A stretch of DNA of 64,000 bases, taken from Ectothiorhodospira lacustris. Its GTDB lineage: Bacteria; Pseudomonadota; Gammaproteobacteria; Ectothiorhodospirales; Ectothiorhodospiraceae. The stretch lies in the NCBI RefSeq assembly GCF_022227845.1, contig NZ_JAJNQN010000019.1, forward strand, positions 1-64,000, written 5' to 3'. The position numbers and the translations under genes are program-made. The notes under the pieces were generated by a model. It did not search any database. It saw only the letters and a list, made by a program, of their open reading frames with translations, and was not told the DNA's origin. Positions 28,302 through 37,544 of this stretch are shown in pieces. Position 1 is the first letter of the stretch, and the number at the start of each line of letters is the position of its first letter.

Positions 28302-29508
28302 ACAGACGCCGGACTGGCGCGCCTTCCCGGATGCCCGCGGGCACTTCGGACCCTATGGCGGCCGTTTCGTTTCCGAGACCTTGATGGAACCCCTGCTGGA
28401 GTTGCAGGAGGCCTATCAGCGTTATCTCCAGGATCCCCAGTTCCTGGATGAGCTTGACCGGGATCTGGTCCATTACGTGGGGCGTCCCAGCCCCCTCTAT
28501 TTGGCCGAGCGCCTGACTCGGGAGCTGGGTGGGGCCAGGGTCTATCTCAAGCGGGAAGACCTCAATCACACCGGTGCCCACAAGGTGAACAACACCATCG
28601 GCCAGGCCCTGCTGGCCAAGCGAATGGGTAAGACCCGCATCATCGCCGAGACCGGCGCCGGTCAGCACGGCGTGGCTACCGCCACCGTGGCGGCCCGCCT
28701 GGGGCTGGAATGCGTGGTCTACATGGGCGCCGAGGACATCCAGCGCCAGGCCCCCAACGTCTATCGCATGCGCCTTTTGGGTGCCCGGGTGGTGCCGGTC
28801 ACCTCCGGTTCCCGCACCCTCAAGGATGCCCTCAACGAGGCCATGCGGGACTGGGTCACCCACGTGGACAACACCTTCTACATTATCGGCACCGTGGCCG
28901 GCCCCCATCCCTATCCCGCCATGGTGCGGGATTTCCAGGCCATCATCGGCCGCGAGGCCCGCGAACAGTACCAGGCGGCCGAAGGCCGGCTGCCCGATGC
29001 CCTGGTGGCCTGTGTGGGCGGCGGTTCCAACGCCATCGGTCTGTTCCATCCGTTCCTCGCCGACGAGGGGGTGGCCATGTACGGTGTGGAGGCCGCCGGT
29101 GACGGCATCGACACCGGGCGCCATTCCGCACCCCTGTGCGCCGGCAAGCCCGGTGTGCTGCACGGCAACCGCACCTATCTGATGGAGGACGAGGACGGTC
29201 AGATCATCGAGACCCACTCCGTCTCCGCCGGTCTGGATTACCCGGGGGTGGGTCCCGAGCATGCCTGGCTCAAGGATGTGGGTCGGGTGCAGTACGTGCC
29301 CATCACCGACCGCGAGGCCATGGAGGCCTTCCACCGCCTGACCCGCACCGAGGGCATCATCCCGGCCCTGGAATCCAGTCACGCCATTGCCTATGGCCTC
29401 AAGCTGGCGCCTACCCTGGACCCGGCGCAGGGCATCATCATCAATCTGTCCGGTCGGGGCGACAAGGACATCAATACCGTAGCCCGTCTGGAGGGGATCG
29501 AACTGTGA
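28279..29508 (+). CDS. trpB: tryptophan synthase beta chain
   Basis: The 409-residue protein carries the PLP lysine in [11 protein letters not shown], the [11 protein letters not shown] substrate loop and the phosphate-binding [10 protein letters not shown]. It condenses indole with serine to make tryptophan in a complex with TrpA. It starts with GTG inside trpF (23-base overlap) and overlaps trpA at its stop, so the three are translationally coupled. Confidence 0.98.
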   Translation: MSTVIKPEQTPDWRAFPDARGHFGPYGGRFVSETLMEPLLELQEAYQRYLQDPQFLDELDRDLVHYVGRPSPLYLAERLTRELGGARVYLKREDLNHTGAHKVNNTIGQALLAKRMGKTRIIAETGAGQHGVATATVAARLGLECVVYMGAEDIQRQAPNVYRMRLLGARVVPVTSGSRTLKDALNEAMRDWVTHVDNTFYIIGTVAGPHPYPAMVRDFQAIIGREAREQYQAAEGRLPDALVACVGGGSNAIGLFHPFLADEGVAMYGVEAAGDGIDTGRHSAPLCAGKPGVLHGNRTYLMEDEDGQIIETHSVSAGLDYPGVGPEHAWLKDVGRVQYVPITDREAMEAFHRLTRTEGIIPALESSHAIAYGLKLAPTLDPAQGIIINLSGRGDKDINTVARLEGIEL

Positions 29509-30329
29509 GCCGCATCGCCGCCCGTTTTGAAGCCCTTAAGGCCCGGGGTCGAAAGGCCCTGATCCCCTATATCACCGCCGGTGACCCGGAGCCGGGCAAC
29601 ACCGTGCCCCTGATGCACGAGATGGTGACCGCCGGTGCCGACATCATCGAACTGGGGGTGCCCTTTTCCGACCCCATGGCCGACGGCCCGGTGATCCAGC
29701 AGGCCTGCGAGCGGGCCCTGAAACACCGTACCAGCCTGCGCAAGGTGCTGGAGATGGTGCGTGAGTTCCGTCGCGACAACATCGAGACCCCGGTGGTCCT
29801 CATGGGCTATCTCAATCCGGTGGAGATCATGGGCTATGAGACCCTGGCCGAAGATGCCGCCCGGGCCGGCGTGGACGGTGTGCTGACCGTGGACCTGCCG
29901 CCGGAAGAGAGCGCGGAGTTGGCCGGCGCCTTGAAGCGCCACGGTATTGACCCCATCTTCCTGCTGGCGCCCACCAGCCATGAGGGGCGCATTCGCAGCG
30001 TGAGCGAAGTGGCTGCCGGGTTTGTCTATTATGTCTCCCTGAAGGGCGTCACCGGGGCGGCCACCCTGGATGTGGATGCCGTGGCGGAGAAGCTGGCCCT
30101 GATCCGTCGCCAGACCGCGCTGCCGGTGGGCGTGGGTTTTGGTATCGGCGATGCCGAAGCCGCCGCCAAGGTGTCCCGGATCGCCGATGCCGTGGTGGTG
30201 GGCAGTGTCCTGGTCAAGCGTATTGCGGCCAATGTCGATGATCCCGCCGCCGGGCGTCGCGAAGTGGCCCAGGTGCTGGCCGACATGCGCCGCGCCATGG
30301 ATCAGGCCACCACCACGACCCCAGCCTGA
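29505..30329 (+). CDS. trpA: tryptophan synthase alpha chain
   Basis: The 274-residue TIM barrel has the catalytic glutamate and aspartate in [19 protein letters not shown] and the loop [12 protein letters not shown]. It cleaves indole-3-glycerol phosphate and passes indole to TrpB. The GTG at 29505 overlaps the trpB stop (GTGA); an open frame further upstream in trpB is not used. A 42-base gap separates it from accD. Confidence 0.97.
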   Translation: MSRIAARFEALKARGRKALIPYITAGDPEPGNTVPLMHEMVTAGADIIELGVPFSDPMADGPVIQQACERALKHRTSLRKVLEMVREFRRDNIETPVVLMGYLNPVEIMGYETLAEDAARAGVDGVLTVDLPPEESAELAGALKRHGIDPIFLLAPTSHEGRIRSVSEVAAGFVYYVSLKGVTGAATLDVDAVAEKLALIRRQTALPVGVGFGIGDAEAAAKVSRIADAVVVGSVLVKRIAANVDDPAAGRREVAQVLADMRRAMDQATTTTPA

Positions 30330-30371
30330 GCCGGGATCCCGATTCATTCATCAAAACGTTGACGATCGCCC

Positions 30372-31355
30372 ATGAGCTGGTTTGAAAAACTTGTTCCTTC
30401 CCGGATCCGCACCGACGCCACCAACAAGCGGGCGGTGCCCGAAGGCCTGTGGCTGCGCTGTGACGGCTGTTCCGCCACCCTGTATCGCCCCGAGGTGGAG
30501 CGTAATCTGGAGGTCTGCCCAAAGTGCGGTTTCCACATGCGCATCAATGCCCGGCGGCGCCTGGAGGCCTTTCTGGACGAAGGCGAGCGCCGGGAGATCG
30601 GTGCTCAGATCGAACCGGTGGACATGCTGAAATTTCGTGACAGCAAGCGCTACAAGGATCGCTTGGTAGCGGCCCAGAAGACCACGGGCGAGAAGGATGC
30701 CCTGGTGGTTCTGCAGGGCCAACTGTTCGGCATGCCGGTGGTGGCGGCGGCCTTCAACTTCAATTTCATGGGTGGCTCCATGGGCTCGGTGGTGGGCGAG
30801 CGCTTCGTGCGTGGCGTCAATGCCGCCATTGAGGCCCGCTGCCCCATGGTCTGCTTTTCCGCCAGTGGCGGCGCCCGCATGCAGGAGGCCTTGTTCTCCC
30901 TGATGCAGATGGCCAAGACCAGCGCCGCCCTGGCGCGCCTGAAGGAAGAGGGGCTGCCCTTCATCTCCGTCATGACCGACCCCACCATGGGGGGCGTGTC
31001 CGCCAGTCTGGCCATGCTGGGTGATGTCAACGCCGCCGAACCCGGTGCCCTGATCGGGTTTGCCGGTCCCCGGGTGATCAAGCAGACCGTGCGCGAGACC
31101 TTGCCGGAAGGCTTCCAGCGGGCCGAGTTCCTGGTAGAACACGGGGCGGTGGATCTCATCATCGATCGCCGGCAGATGCGGCCCCGCCTGGGCAAGCTGC
31201 TGGCCATGCTGACCCATCAGCCCGCCCCGGACGTGCCGGTACCGGTGGAGGAAGAAGAGCAGGCGGAGGGCGGTGCGGCAGAGAGCGGCCATGGCGCGGC
31301 GGATGGCGGTAGTGAAACGGGTACCCAGCCTTCGCCCCAGGGGCAGGGTAGCTGA
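30372..31355 (+). CDS. accD: acetyl-CoA carboxylase carboxyltransferase subunit beta
   Basis: The 327-residue protein starts [12 protein letters not shown], has a four-cysteine zinc site (CDGCSATLY and CPKCGFHMR) and the carboxyltransferase core with [27 protein letters not shown] and [16 protein letters not shown]. With AccA it makes malonyl-CoA for fatty-acid synthesis. It has a low-complexity C-terminal tail (about 280-327, E/G/A-rich) longer than in E. coli. It shares one base with folC. Confidence 0.97.
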   Translation: MSWFEKLVPSRIRTDATNKRAVPEGLWLRCDGCSATLYRPEVERNLEVCPKCGFHMRINARRRLEAFLDEGERREIGAQIEPVDMLKFRDSKRYKDRLVAAQKTTGEKDALVVLQGQLFGMPVVAAAFNFNFMGGSMGSVVGERFVRGVNAAIEARCPMVCFSASGGARMQEALFSLMQMAKTSAALARLKEEGLPFISVMTDPTMGGVSASLAMLGDVNAAEPGALIGFAGPRVIKQTVRETLPEGFQRAEFLVEHGAVDLIIDRRQMRPRLGKLLAMLTHQPAPDVPVPVEEEEQAEGGAAESGHGAADGGSETGTQPSPQGQGS

Positions 31356-32659
31356 TGACCGCCCCGGCCATGGCCCGGTCGCGTCACCCCACGTTGGCGG
31401 CTTGGCTGGCCTGGCAGGAACAGGCCCATGCCCGGCCCATTGACCTGGGCCTGGACCGGGTGGCCCAGGTGGCCGATCGGCTGCAACTCAGGCCTGCCGG
31501 CGTCCCCGTCATCACCGTCGGCGGGACCAATGGGAAGGGCTCCACGGTGGCCATGCTGGAGGCTATTTACCAGGCGGCGGGATATCGGGTGGGTTGCTAT
31601 ACCTCGCCCCACCTGATCCATTACAACGAGCGCATCCGCATCGACGGCCTGCCCGTGCCGGACAGTCCCATCTGTGAGGCCTTCGAGGCCATTGATCGGG
31701 CCCGGGGCGAGATCAGTCTCAGCTATTTCGAATTCGGCACCCTGGCCGCCCTGTGGCTGTTCCACCGCGAACGGGTGGACGTGATGGTGCTGGAAGTGGG
31801 GCTGGGCGGGCGCCTGGACGCGGTCAATATCCTGGATGCGGACGTGGCTGTGGTCACCGCCGTGGGGATCGATCATCAGGCCTTTCTGGGGGATGATCGG
31901 GAGTCCATCGGGTTTGAAAAGGCCGGCATCTTCCGGTCGGGCCGGGTCGCCGTCTGCGGTGACGCCGATCCCCCCGGCCGCTTGCTGGCCCATGGCGCCC
32001 GGATCGGGTCCCGTCTGTTGCTGGCCGGGCGGGACTTTGCCCCGCTGACCGGATTGCGCATGGACACATGGCAATATCGGGGTGCGGGCCTGGTCCTGGA
32101 GGGTTTGCCTGCGCCCGCACTGTCCGGCGGTGTGCAGTATCGCAACGCCGCATCGGCGATCACGGCGGTGCTGTCCTTGCGTGAACGCCTGCCCGTGACG
32201 CAGGAGGCGGTCGGTCAGGGATTGACCGCAGCACGCCTGCCCGGCCGTTTTCAGTTGCTCCAGGAAGCCCCGGCGCTGTGGGTGGATGTGGCCCATAATC
32301 CCCAGGGCGCGGAAAGCCTGGCTATGAATTTGCTTGGCGTGCCCTGCCGGGGCCGTACCCTGGCGGTCATGGGCGTGATGGCCGACAAGGATGTCAACGG
32401 CATCGTGCAGCCCTTGCTGGATGTCATGCGCGGATGGCATGTGGCGGCCCCCCGCACGGAACGCGCCCTGGGGGCTTCGCAACTGGCAACCTGCCTGGCG
32501 ACACTGACGCAGCAACCGGTGCAATCCCATGGGTCGGTGATCCAGGCCTGTCAGGCGGCGCTGGCGGAGGCGGGACCCGAAGACCGGGTAATCGTTTTTG
32601 GCTCCTTCTATACGGTGGCCGAAGTGCTTCAAGGGGATTTTTCCGGTCCGCCACGCTGA
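31355..32659 (+). CDS. folC: folylpolyglutamate synthase / dihydrofolate synthase
   Basis: The 434-residue Mur-ligase-like enzyme has the ATP-binding loop [17 protein letters not shown], then [27 protein letters not shown] and [13 protein letters not shown]. It adds glutamate to dihydropteroate and to folates. It is the last gene of the trp-acc-fol block and is followed by dps after 112 bases. Confidence 0.96.
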   Translation: MTAPAMARSRHPTLAAWLAWQEQAHARPIDLGLDRVAQVADRLQLRPAGVPVITVGGTNGKGSTVAMLEAIYQAAGYRVGCYTSPHLIHYNERIRIDGLPVPDSPICEAFEAIDRARGEISLSYFEFGTLAALWLFHRERVDVMVLEVGLGGRLDAVNILDADVAVVTAVGIDHQAFLGDDRESIGFEKAGIFRSGRVAVCGDADPPGRLLAHGARIGSRLLLAGRDFAPLTGLRMDTWQYRGAGLVLEGLPAPALSGGVQYRNAASAITAVLSLRERLPVTQEAVGQGLTAARLPGRFQLLQEAPALWVDVAHNPQGAESLAMNLLGVPCRGRTLAVMGVMADKDVNGIVQPLLDVMRGWHVAAPRTERALGASQLATCLATLTQQPVQSHGSVIQACQAALAEAGPEDRVIVFGSFYTVAEVLQGDFSGPPR

Positions 32660-32771
32660 CCCATCATGGGTTATGATTGGGTATATGCCCATATCGGCCG
32701 GAATTTTCAGGCACCTTCAAGGTCTTTTCCATGTCTGGCCAATCCACCAACACCAACCAGGAGTACAATCC

Positions 32772-33242
32772 GTGACCCAGATCGATATCGGTATCAAAGA
32801 ACAGGACAGAGTCGAGATTGCCGAAGGCCTCAAGCGTCTGCTGGCCGATTCCTACACCCTCTATCTGCAGACCCACAATTTCCACTGGAACGTGGTGGGT
32901 CCCCAGTTCCGTGACCTGCACCTGATGTTCGAGGAGCACTACACCGAACTGGCCACCGCCGTGGATGACATCGCCGAGCGCATCCGCGCCTTGGACGTGC
33001 CCGCGCCGGGAACCTACAAGGAATTCGCCCGCCTGAGCAGCCTCAAGGAAGTGGAAGGCGTGCCTCCCGCCAAGGAGATGGTGGATCTGCTGACCGTAGG
33101 CCATGAGCAAGTGGTGAAGACCTGCCGCGACGTGCTCAAGCTCTCCCAGGAAGCCGGTGACGAATCCACCTCTGCGCTGGCCTCCGATCGCATGCGCACC
33201 CACGAAAAGACCGCCTGGATGTTGCGTGCACTGAACAAGTAA
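32772..33242 (+). CDS. dps: Dps/ferritin-like DNA-protection protein
   Basis: The 156-residue four-helix protein carries the Dps iron site: [26 protein letters not shown] with His, Asp and Glu ligands, then [18 protein letters not shown]. Dps shells oxidise and store iron with peroxide and protect DNA, which fits a phototroph's oxidative stress. The GTG at 32772 is chosen because AGGAG lies 8 bases before it; the upstream open frame overlaps folC. A large stem-loop follows at once. Confidence 0.93.
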   Translation: MTQIDIGIKEQDRVEIAEGLKRLLADSYTLYLQTHNFHWNVVGPQFRDLHLMFEEHYTELATAVDDIAERIRALDVPAPGTYKEFARLSSLKEVEGVPPAKEMVDLLTVGHEQVVKTCRDVLKLSQEAGDESTSALASDRMRTHEKTAWMLRALNK

Positions 33243-33294
33243 GACCGCACCCGGGTCCCTCGGGCGTGCCGAGGGACCCGGTGCTTGTGCGGTC
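33243..33294 (+). terminator. long stem-loop after dps
   Basis: CCGGGTCCCTCGG (33251-33263) pairs with CCGAGGGACCCGG (33269-33281) around a 5-base loop, and the outer arms GACCGCAC (33243-33250) and GTGCGGTC (33287-33294) extend the structure to 21 base pairs with one bulge. No U-run follows, so it may also protect the dps mRNA from 3' decay. Confidence 0.75.
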
Positions 33295-33576
33295 GGCATG
33301 AATTTTCCCTTCTTTTTCCTTCAAAGTTCCGCATCACCCCTCCCGCGTCATTTCCATGGCAATCGCCCTTTGTCTTTTTGTGCCAATTAGGGGAACATTA
33401 CGCCCTTGATCTGGGAATGGGTCCCCGGGGCCGGCTGGGCCGGGATCCATATGGGGTATCTCTCAACGCTCGGCGTTGACCCGGTGCATGACCGGGCCAG
33501 GGCGGAGCCTCATCCCGGCATGGGCGCCGCTTGCGGCGGTTGCCCGGCCGCTACCTTAAGGCAGAACAGACAGACT
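33295..33576. other. upstream region of bchIDO
   Basis: This stretch must hold the promoter of bchI. It contains TGT-N13-ACA at about 33379-33397, one base longer than the PpsR/CrtJ consensus, and no obvious -35/-10 pair. The bchI frame is open through much of it, without a start signal. Confidence 0.4.
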
Positions 33577-34602
33577 ATGGCTTTGACGTTTCCGTTTTCA
33601 GCGATTGTCGCGCAGGACGAGATGAAACTCGCCCTCCTCATCTCTGCCATCGACTCCAGTATCGGCGGTGTGCTGGTATTCGGGGATCGAGGCACGGGTA
33701 AATCCACCACGGTACGTGCACTGGCTGCGTTGTTGCCCCCCATGGAGGCGGTCGTCAATTGCCCCTATGGCTGCGCTCCGGAAAAGCGGGCCGGCCTGTG
33801 CGGCGTCTGTGAAGGCCCCGGTGCCAAGGACAAGCCCAAGAGCCGCAAGGTGCCGGTGCCCGTGGTGGACATGCCCCTGGGTGTGACCGAGGACCGGGTG
33901 GTGGGTGCCCTGGATCTGGAGCGGGCCCTCACCCAGGGTGAGAAGGCCTTCGAGCCGGGCCTGCTGGCCCGCGCCCACCGCGGCTTCTTGTACATCGACG
34001 AGGTCAACCTGCTGGAAGACCACTTGGTGGACCTGCTGCTGGACGTGGCCGCCTCCGGCGAGAACGTGGTGGAGCGTGAAGGCCTGAGTATCCGTCACCC
34101 CGCCAAGTTCGTGCTCATCGGCAGTGGTAACCCGGAAGAGGGTGAACTGCGTCCCCAGTTGCTGGACCGCTTTGGTCTGTCCGTCGAGATCACCACCCCC
34201 ACCGACCTGCCCACCCGTATCGAAGTGGTGCGTCGCCGTGATGCCTTCGAGAAGGACCCGGAAGGGTTTACCCAAAAGTGGAAGCGCCATGACGCCAAGC
34301 TGCGCAAGCAGATCGTTGACGGTCGTGCCCTGCTGCCTGAAGTGGTGGTCCCCGATGCCGCCCTGGAGCGGGCCGCTCAGCTGTGCCTGAAACTGGGTAC
34401 CGATGGTCTGCGCGGCGAGCTGACCCTGATCCGCGCCGCCCGCGGCCTGGCCGCCTTTCTGGGTGACAGGGAAGTGACCGACGCGCATCTACGGCGTATC
34501 GCACCGCCGGCCCTGCGTCATCGTCTGCGCCGTAATCCGTTGGACGATGCGGGTTCCACGGTGCGTGTGGAGCGGGCCATCGCGGAAATGTTCGACGCAT
34601 GA
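33577..34602 (+). CDS. bchI: magnesium chelatase ATPase subunit I
   Basis: The 341-residue AAA+ protein has Walker A GDRGTGKST, LYIDEVNLLEDHLVD (Walker B), SGNPEEGELRPQLLDRFG (sensor) and an insertion with cysteines (NCPYGCAPEKR and CGVCEG). With BchD and BchH it inserts Mg2+ into protoporphyrin IX, the first step of bacteriochlorophyll synthesis. The ATG at 33577 gives the family N-terminus (MALTFPFSAIVAQDEMK). It overlaps bchD by 4 bases. Confidence 0.97.
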   Translation: MALTFPFSAIVAQDEMKLALLISAIDSSIGGVLVFGDRGTGKSTTVRALAALLPPMEAVVNCPYGCAPEKRAGLCGVCEGPGAKDKPKSRKVPVPVVDMPLGVTEDRVVGALDLERALTQGEKAFEPGLLARAHRGFLYIDEVNLLEDHLVDLLLDVAASGENVVEREGLSIRHPAKFVLIGSGNPEEGELRPQLLDRFGLSVEITTPTDLPTRIEVVRRRDAFEKDPEGFTQKWKRHDAKLRKQIVDGRALLPEVVVPDAALERAAQLCLKLGTDGLRGELTLIRAARGLAAFLGDREVTDAHLRRIAPPALRHRLRRNPLDDAGSTVRVERAIAEMFDA

Positions 34603-36386
34603 CCGATCTGCGCGCACCCGAACTGACACCGTGGGCGGCGGCCGCCATTGCGGCCGGTCTGTTTGCCGTCGATCCGGCCGGTTGCGGTGGTCTGGTGCTG
34701 CGTGCTCACGCCGGCCCGGTCCGTGAACGCTGGCTGGAACAGCTGCGTCAGCTGCTGCCGTCGACCTCTCCTATGCGCCGTCTGCCGCTGCACATCGCCG
34801 ATGGCCGTCTGCTGGGCGGGCTGGATCTGGCCGCGACCCTCAAGGCCGGCAAGCCCATCGCCGAGCGTGGGCTGCTGGCGGAATGTGACGGTGGTGTCGC
34901 GGTGGCGGCCATGGCTGAGCGCCTGACCGTGGCCACCGCCGGTCGTATCGCCGCGGTGATGGATTCCCATGAGGTCCTGCTGGAGCGGGACGGCCTGGGT
35001 CTGCGGGTGCCCACCCGATTCGGGGTAGTGGCCCTGGACGAAGGTGTCACCGATGACGAGGTGGTGCCGGTGGTGCTTACCGACCGGCTGGCCTTCCAGG
35101 TGGATATCGTGCCCGTGGGTATCCGGGATGTGGACGAGCCCTTCTGGACCGTGGACGACATCGTTGCCGCCCGCAATCTGCTGCCTCAGGTGGAAGCGGG
35201 AGACTCGGTGCTGGAGGCCCTGTGCGGGGCCGCCATGGCGCTGGGGATCGCTTCCCTGCGCATCCCGTTCCTGGCCCTGAGGGTGGCCCGTGCGGCCGCC
35301 GCCCTGGATGGCCGCACCCAGGTCTCCGACGAAGACGCCACCCTGGCCGGGCGGTTGGTGCTGGCGCCGCGAGCCACTCGACTACCGCCCATGGAGCCGC
35401 CGGAGGATCAGCAGGAGGAGGCGCCACCGCCGGAGCAGCAGCCACCGGACGAGCCACCGCCGGAAGGGGAGGATCAGCAGACCCAGCAGGATCTGGACAA
35501 GCCCCTGGAAGACCGGGTGCTGGAAGCCGCCAAGGCCGCTCTGCCGGCGGGATTGCTGGCCCAGTTGCAGCTGGGCGCCATGCGCAGCCGCTCCGGTTCC
35601 GCCGGCAAGGCCGGGGCCTTGCAGCAGGGCAAGTCCCGGGGCCGCCCCATCGGCACCCGCCGGGGCGAGATCCGTGCCGGTGCCCGACTCAACGTCATCG
35701 AAACCCTGCGGGCCGCGGCCCCCTGGCAGCCTTTGCGGCGTGCCCAGGCCCTGGCCGGCGGCACCGTCAAGGGGCCGCGGGTGCATGTGCGACGGGATGA
35801 TTTTCGCATCACCCGCTTCAAGCAGCGCACCGAGACCACCACCATCTTTGCGGTGGATGCCTCCGGTTCCGCCGCCCTGCATCGGCTGGCCGAGGCCAAG
35901 GGGGCGGTGGAGCTGTTGCTGGCGGACTGCTACGTGCGTCGTGACCGGGTCGGCCTGATCGCGTTTCGGGGGCAGGGGGCCGAGTTGTTGCTGCCGCCCA
36001 CCCGCTCCCTGGTGCGGGCCAAGCGCAGTCTGGCCGGGCTGCCGGGCGGCGGTGGTACGCCTCTGGCCGCAGCCATCGATGCCGTGCGTGAACTGGCCGA
36101 GGCGGTGAAACGCCGGGGCGAGACCCCGGTGGCGGTGTTCCTGACCGATGGTCGGGCCAACATCGACCGCGAAGGCAAGCCCGGTCGGCCCAAGGCCATG
36201 GAGGACGCCGTGGCCGCGGCGCGGGTGCTGGCGCAGGAGAACTTCACCACCATCCTGGTGGATACTTCTCCCCGACCCCAGCGTTCCGCCCAGGAACTGT
36301 CCCAGGCCATGAACGCCCGCTATCTGCCCTTGCCCTACGCCGATGCGGCCACGCTGTCCTCGGCGGTGCAGGCGGCCAGCAGTTAA
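34599..36386 (+). CDS. bchD: magnesium chelatase subunit D
   Basis: The 595-residue protein has an inactive AAA+ half (about 1-265, no Walker A), an acidic proline-rich linker (about 265-310, PPEDQQEEAPPPEQQPPDEP) and a von Willebrand A domain (about 405-595) with the MIDAS motif DASGSAA. BchD forms a double ring with BchI and drives Mg2+ insertion by BchH. It overlaps bchI by 4 bases, and bchO follows after 9 bases. Confidence 0.97.
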   Translation: MTDLRAPELTPWAAAAIAAGLFAVDPAGCGGLVLRAHAGPVRERWLEQLRQLLPSTSPMRRLPLHIADGRLLGGLDLAATLKAGKPIAERGLLAECDGGVAVAAMAERLTVATAGRIAAVMDSHEVLLERDGLGLRVPTRFGVVALDEGVTDDEVVPVVLTDRLAFQVDIVPVGIRDVDEPFWTVDDIVAARNLLPQVEAGDSVLEALCGAAMALGIASLRIPFLALRVARAAAALDGRTQVSDEDATLAGRLVLAPRATRLPPMEPPEDQQEEAPPPEQQPPDEPPPEGEDQQTQQDLDKPLEDRVLEAAKAALPAGLLAQLQLGAMRSRSGSAGKAGALQQGKSRGRPIGTRRGEIRAGARLNVIETLRAAAPWQPLRRAQALAGGTVKGPRVHVRRDDFRITRFKQRTETTTIFAVDASGSAALHRLAEAKGAVELLLADCYVRRDRVGLIAFRGQGAELLLPPTRSLVRAKRSLAGLPGGGGTPLAAAIDAVRELAEAVKRRGETPVAVFLTDGRANIDREGKPGRPKAMEDAVAAARVLAQENFTTILVDTSPRPQRSAQELSQAMNARYLPLPYADAATLSSAVQAASS

Positions 36387-36395
36387 GGGGTCGTC

Positions 36396-37274
36396 ATGAC
36401 AGGCCGGCTGGACTGGACGCGGGATGGTCATGATTGGCCGCACCGTGACGCCAGCCGGTTTGTCGAGGCCGGTGGTCTGCGCTGGCATGTGCAGTGTCTG
36501 GGGGAGGGGCCGCCGATCCTGCTGGTTCACGGCACCGGTGCCGCCTCCCATAGTTGGCGTGACCTCATGCCCCTGCTGGCCCATCACTTCACGGTGATCG
36601 CGCCGGATCTGCCGGGGCATGGGTTCTCCTCTCCACCGGCGCGCTTTGCCGGGTTTGCCCTGCCGGGCATGGCGGCGTCCCTGGCGGCACTGCTCAAGCA
36701 GATGCATCTGTCTCCGGTCCTGGTGGCCGGGCATTCCGCCGGGGCCGCGGTGCTGGCCCGGATGTGTCTTGACGGACACATCGCGCCCCGGACCCTGGTG
36801 AGCATCAACGGGGTCATGCTCCCCTTGCCGGGCACGGTGAGCCTGTTCTTCAGTGCCTCGGCGCGTGTCCTCTCCATGATTCCCTTCATTCCCCATTACG
36901 TGGCCTGGCGGGCCACGGATCGCCGCGCCCTGGAGGGCTTGTTGCGGGGGACCGGTTCGCGGTTGGATGCCCGGGGCCTGGAGTTGTACGGGCGTCTGGT
37001 GCGCAGTCCCGGGCATGTGGGCGGGGCCCTCAACATGATGGTGAACTGGGACCTGCATCCCCTGGCCCGGGATTTGGCCCGCCTGCCGGTGCCGTTGGTT
37101 CAGGTGGTCGGCGGCAATGACCGTACCGTGCCGCCCTCGGAGTCGCGACGGGTGCAGGCGCTGCTGCCTCAGTCACGCCTGGTGACGTTGCCCGGCCTGG
37201 GGCATCTGGCCCATGAGGAGCGCCCCGACCTGGTGGAGGCCCTGTTGCTGGAACAGTTTCCGCCATGTTCATGA
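36396..37274 (+). CDS. bchO: BchO, alpha/beta hydrolase of the Mg-chelatase operon
   Basis: The 292-residue protein has an alpha/beta-hydrolase fold with ILLVHGTGAASHSW (oxyanion hole), the nucleophile elbow VAGHSAGAAV and a C-terminal histidine in GLGHLAHEE. BchO is found next to bchID in purple bacteria; its role in Mg-chelatase or magnesium supply is not established. It ends the bchIDO operon. Confidence 0.92.
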   Translation: MTGRLDWTRDGHDWPHRDASRFVEAGGLRWHVQCLGEGPPILLVHGTGAASHSWRDLMPLLAHHFTVIAPDLPGHGFSSPPARFAGFALPGMAASLAALLKQMHLSPVLVAGHSAGAAVLARMCLDGHIAPRTLVSINGVMLPLPGTVSLFFSASARVLSMIPFIPHYVAWRATDRRALEGLLRGTGSRLDARGLELYGRLVRSPGHVGGALNMMVNWDLHPLARDLARLPVPLVQVVGGNDRTVPPSESRRVQALLPQSRLVTLPGLGHLAHEERPDLVEALLLEQFPPCS

Positions 37275-37316
37275 ATGAACATTGAACAAGTCCTCTGCCG
37301 TCACTTCTACGTCCAC

Positions 37317-37404
37317 CGTCATTCCCGCCTACGCGGGAATGACTGCCATATCGTGCAAAGCGTCCATGGCAAAGTCCTTGGATTCCCGCTTACGCGGGAA
37401 TGAC
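37317..37404. repeat. palindromic intergenic repeats (group near 37.3 kb)
   Basis: Two units with ATTCCCGCYTACGCGGGAATGAC lie at about 37320-37343 and 37382-37404, separated by 38 bases. Each is an inverted repeat of 8 base pairs (ATTCCCGC/GCGGGAAT) and belongs to the same family as the groups near 18.5 and 62.0 kb. They lie between bchO and crtI. Confidence 0.75.
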
Positions 37405-37509
37405 TTTTTCAGGGCATCCTGAAGGGAATGACGTGCCTCATGTAATGTGCATTTACCGCCCTCCAAGGTTCGATTTCCATATGGTGTGCCCCGTATCCCC
37501 CTGCTAGAC

Positions 37510-37527
37510 TGTCAAGCAATACTTACA
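37510..37527. promoter_or_regulatory. PpsR/CrtJ box upstream of crtI
   Basis: TGT (37510-37512) and ACA (37525-37527) are separated by exactly 12 bases, and the arms extend to ACTGT and ACAGT. This is the consensus bound by PpsR/CrtJ, the aerobic repressor of photosynthesis genes. It lies only 17 bases before the crtI start codon, so repression here would act close to the initiation site. Confidence 0.75.
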
Positions 37528-37544
37528 GTTGATAGGGTTGCTCT

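Noticed and set aside
33379-33397. PpsR/CrtJ-like box upstream of bchI
   Set aside because: The half sites TGT and ACA are 13 bases apart, not 12, so I do not call it a site.
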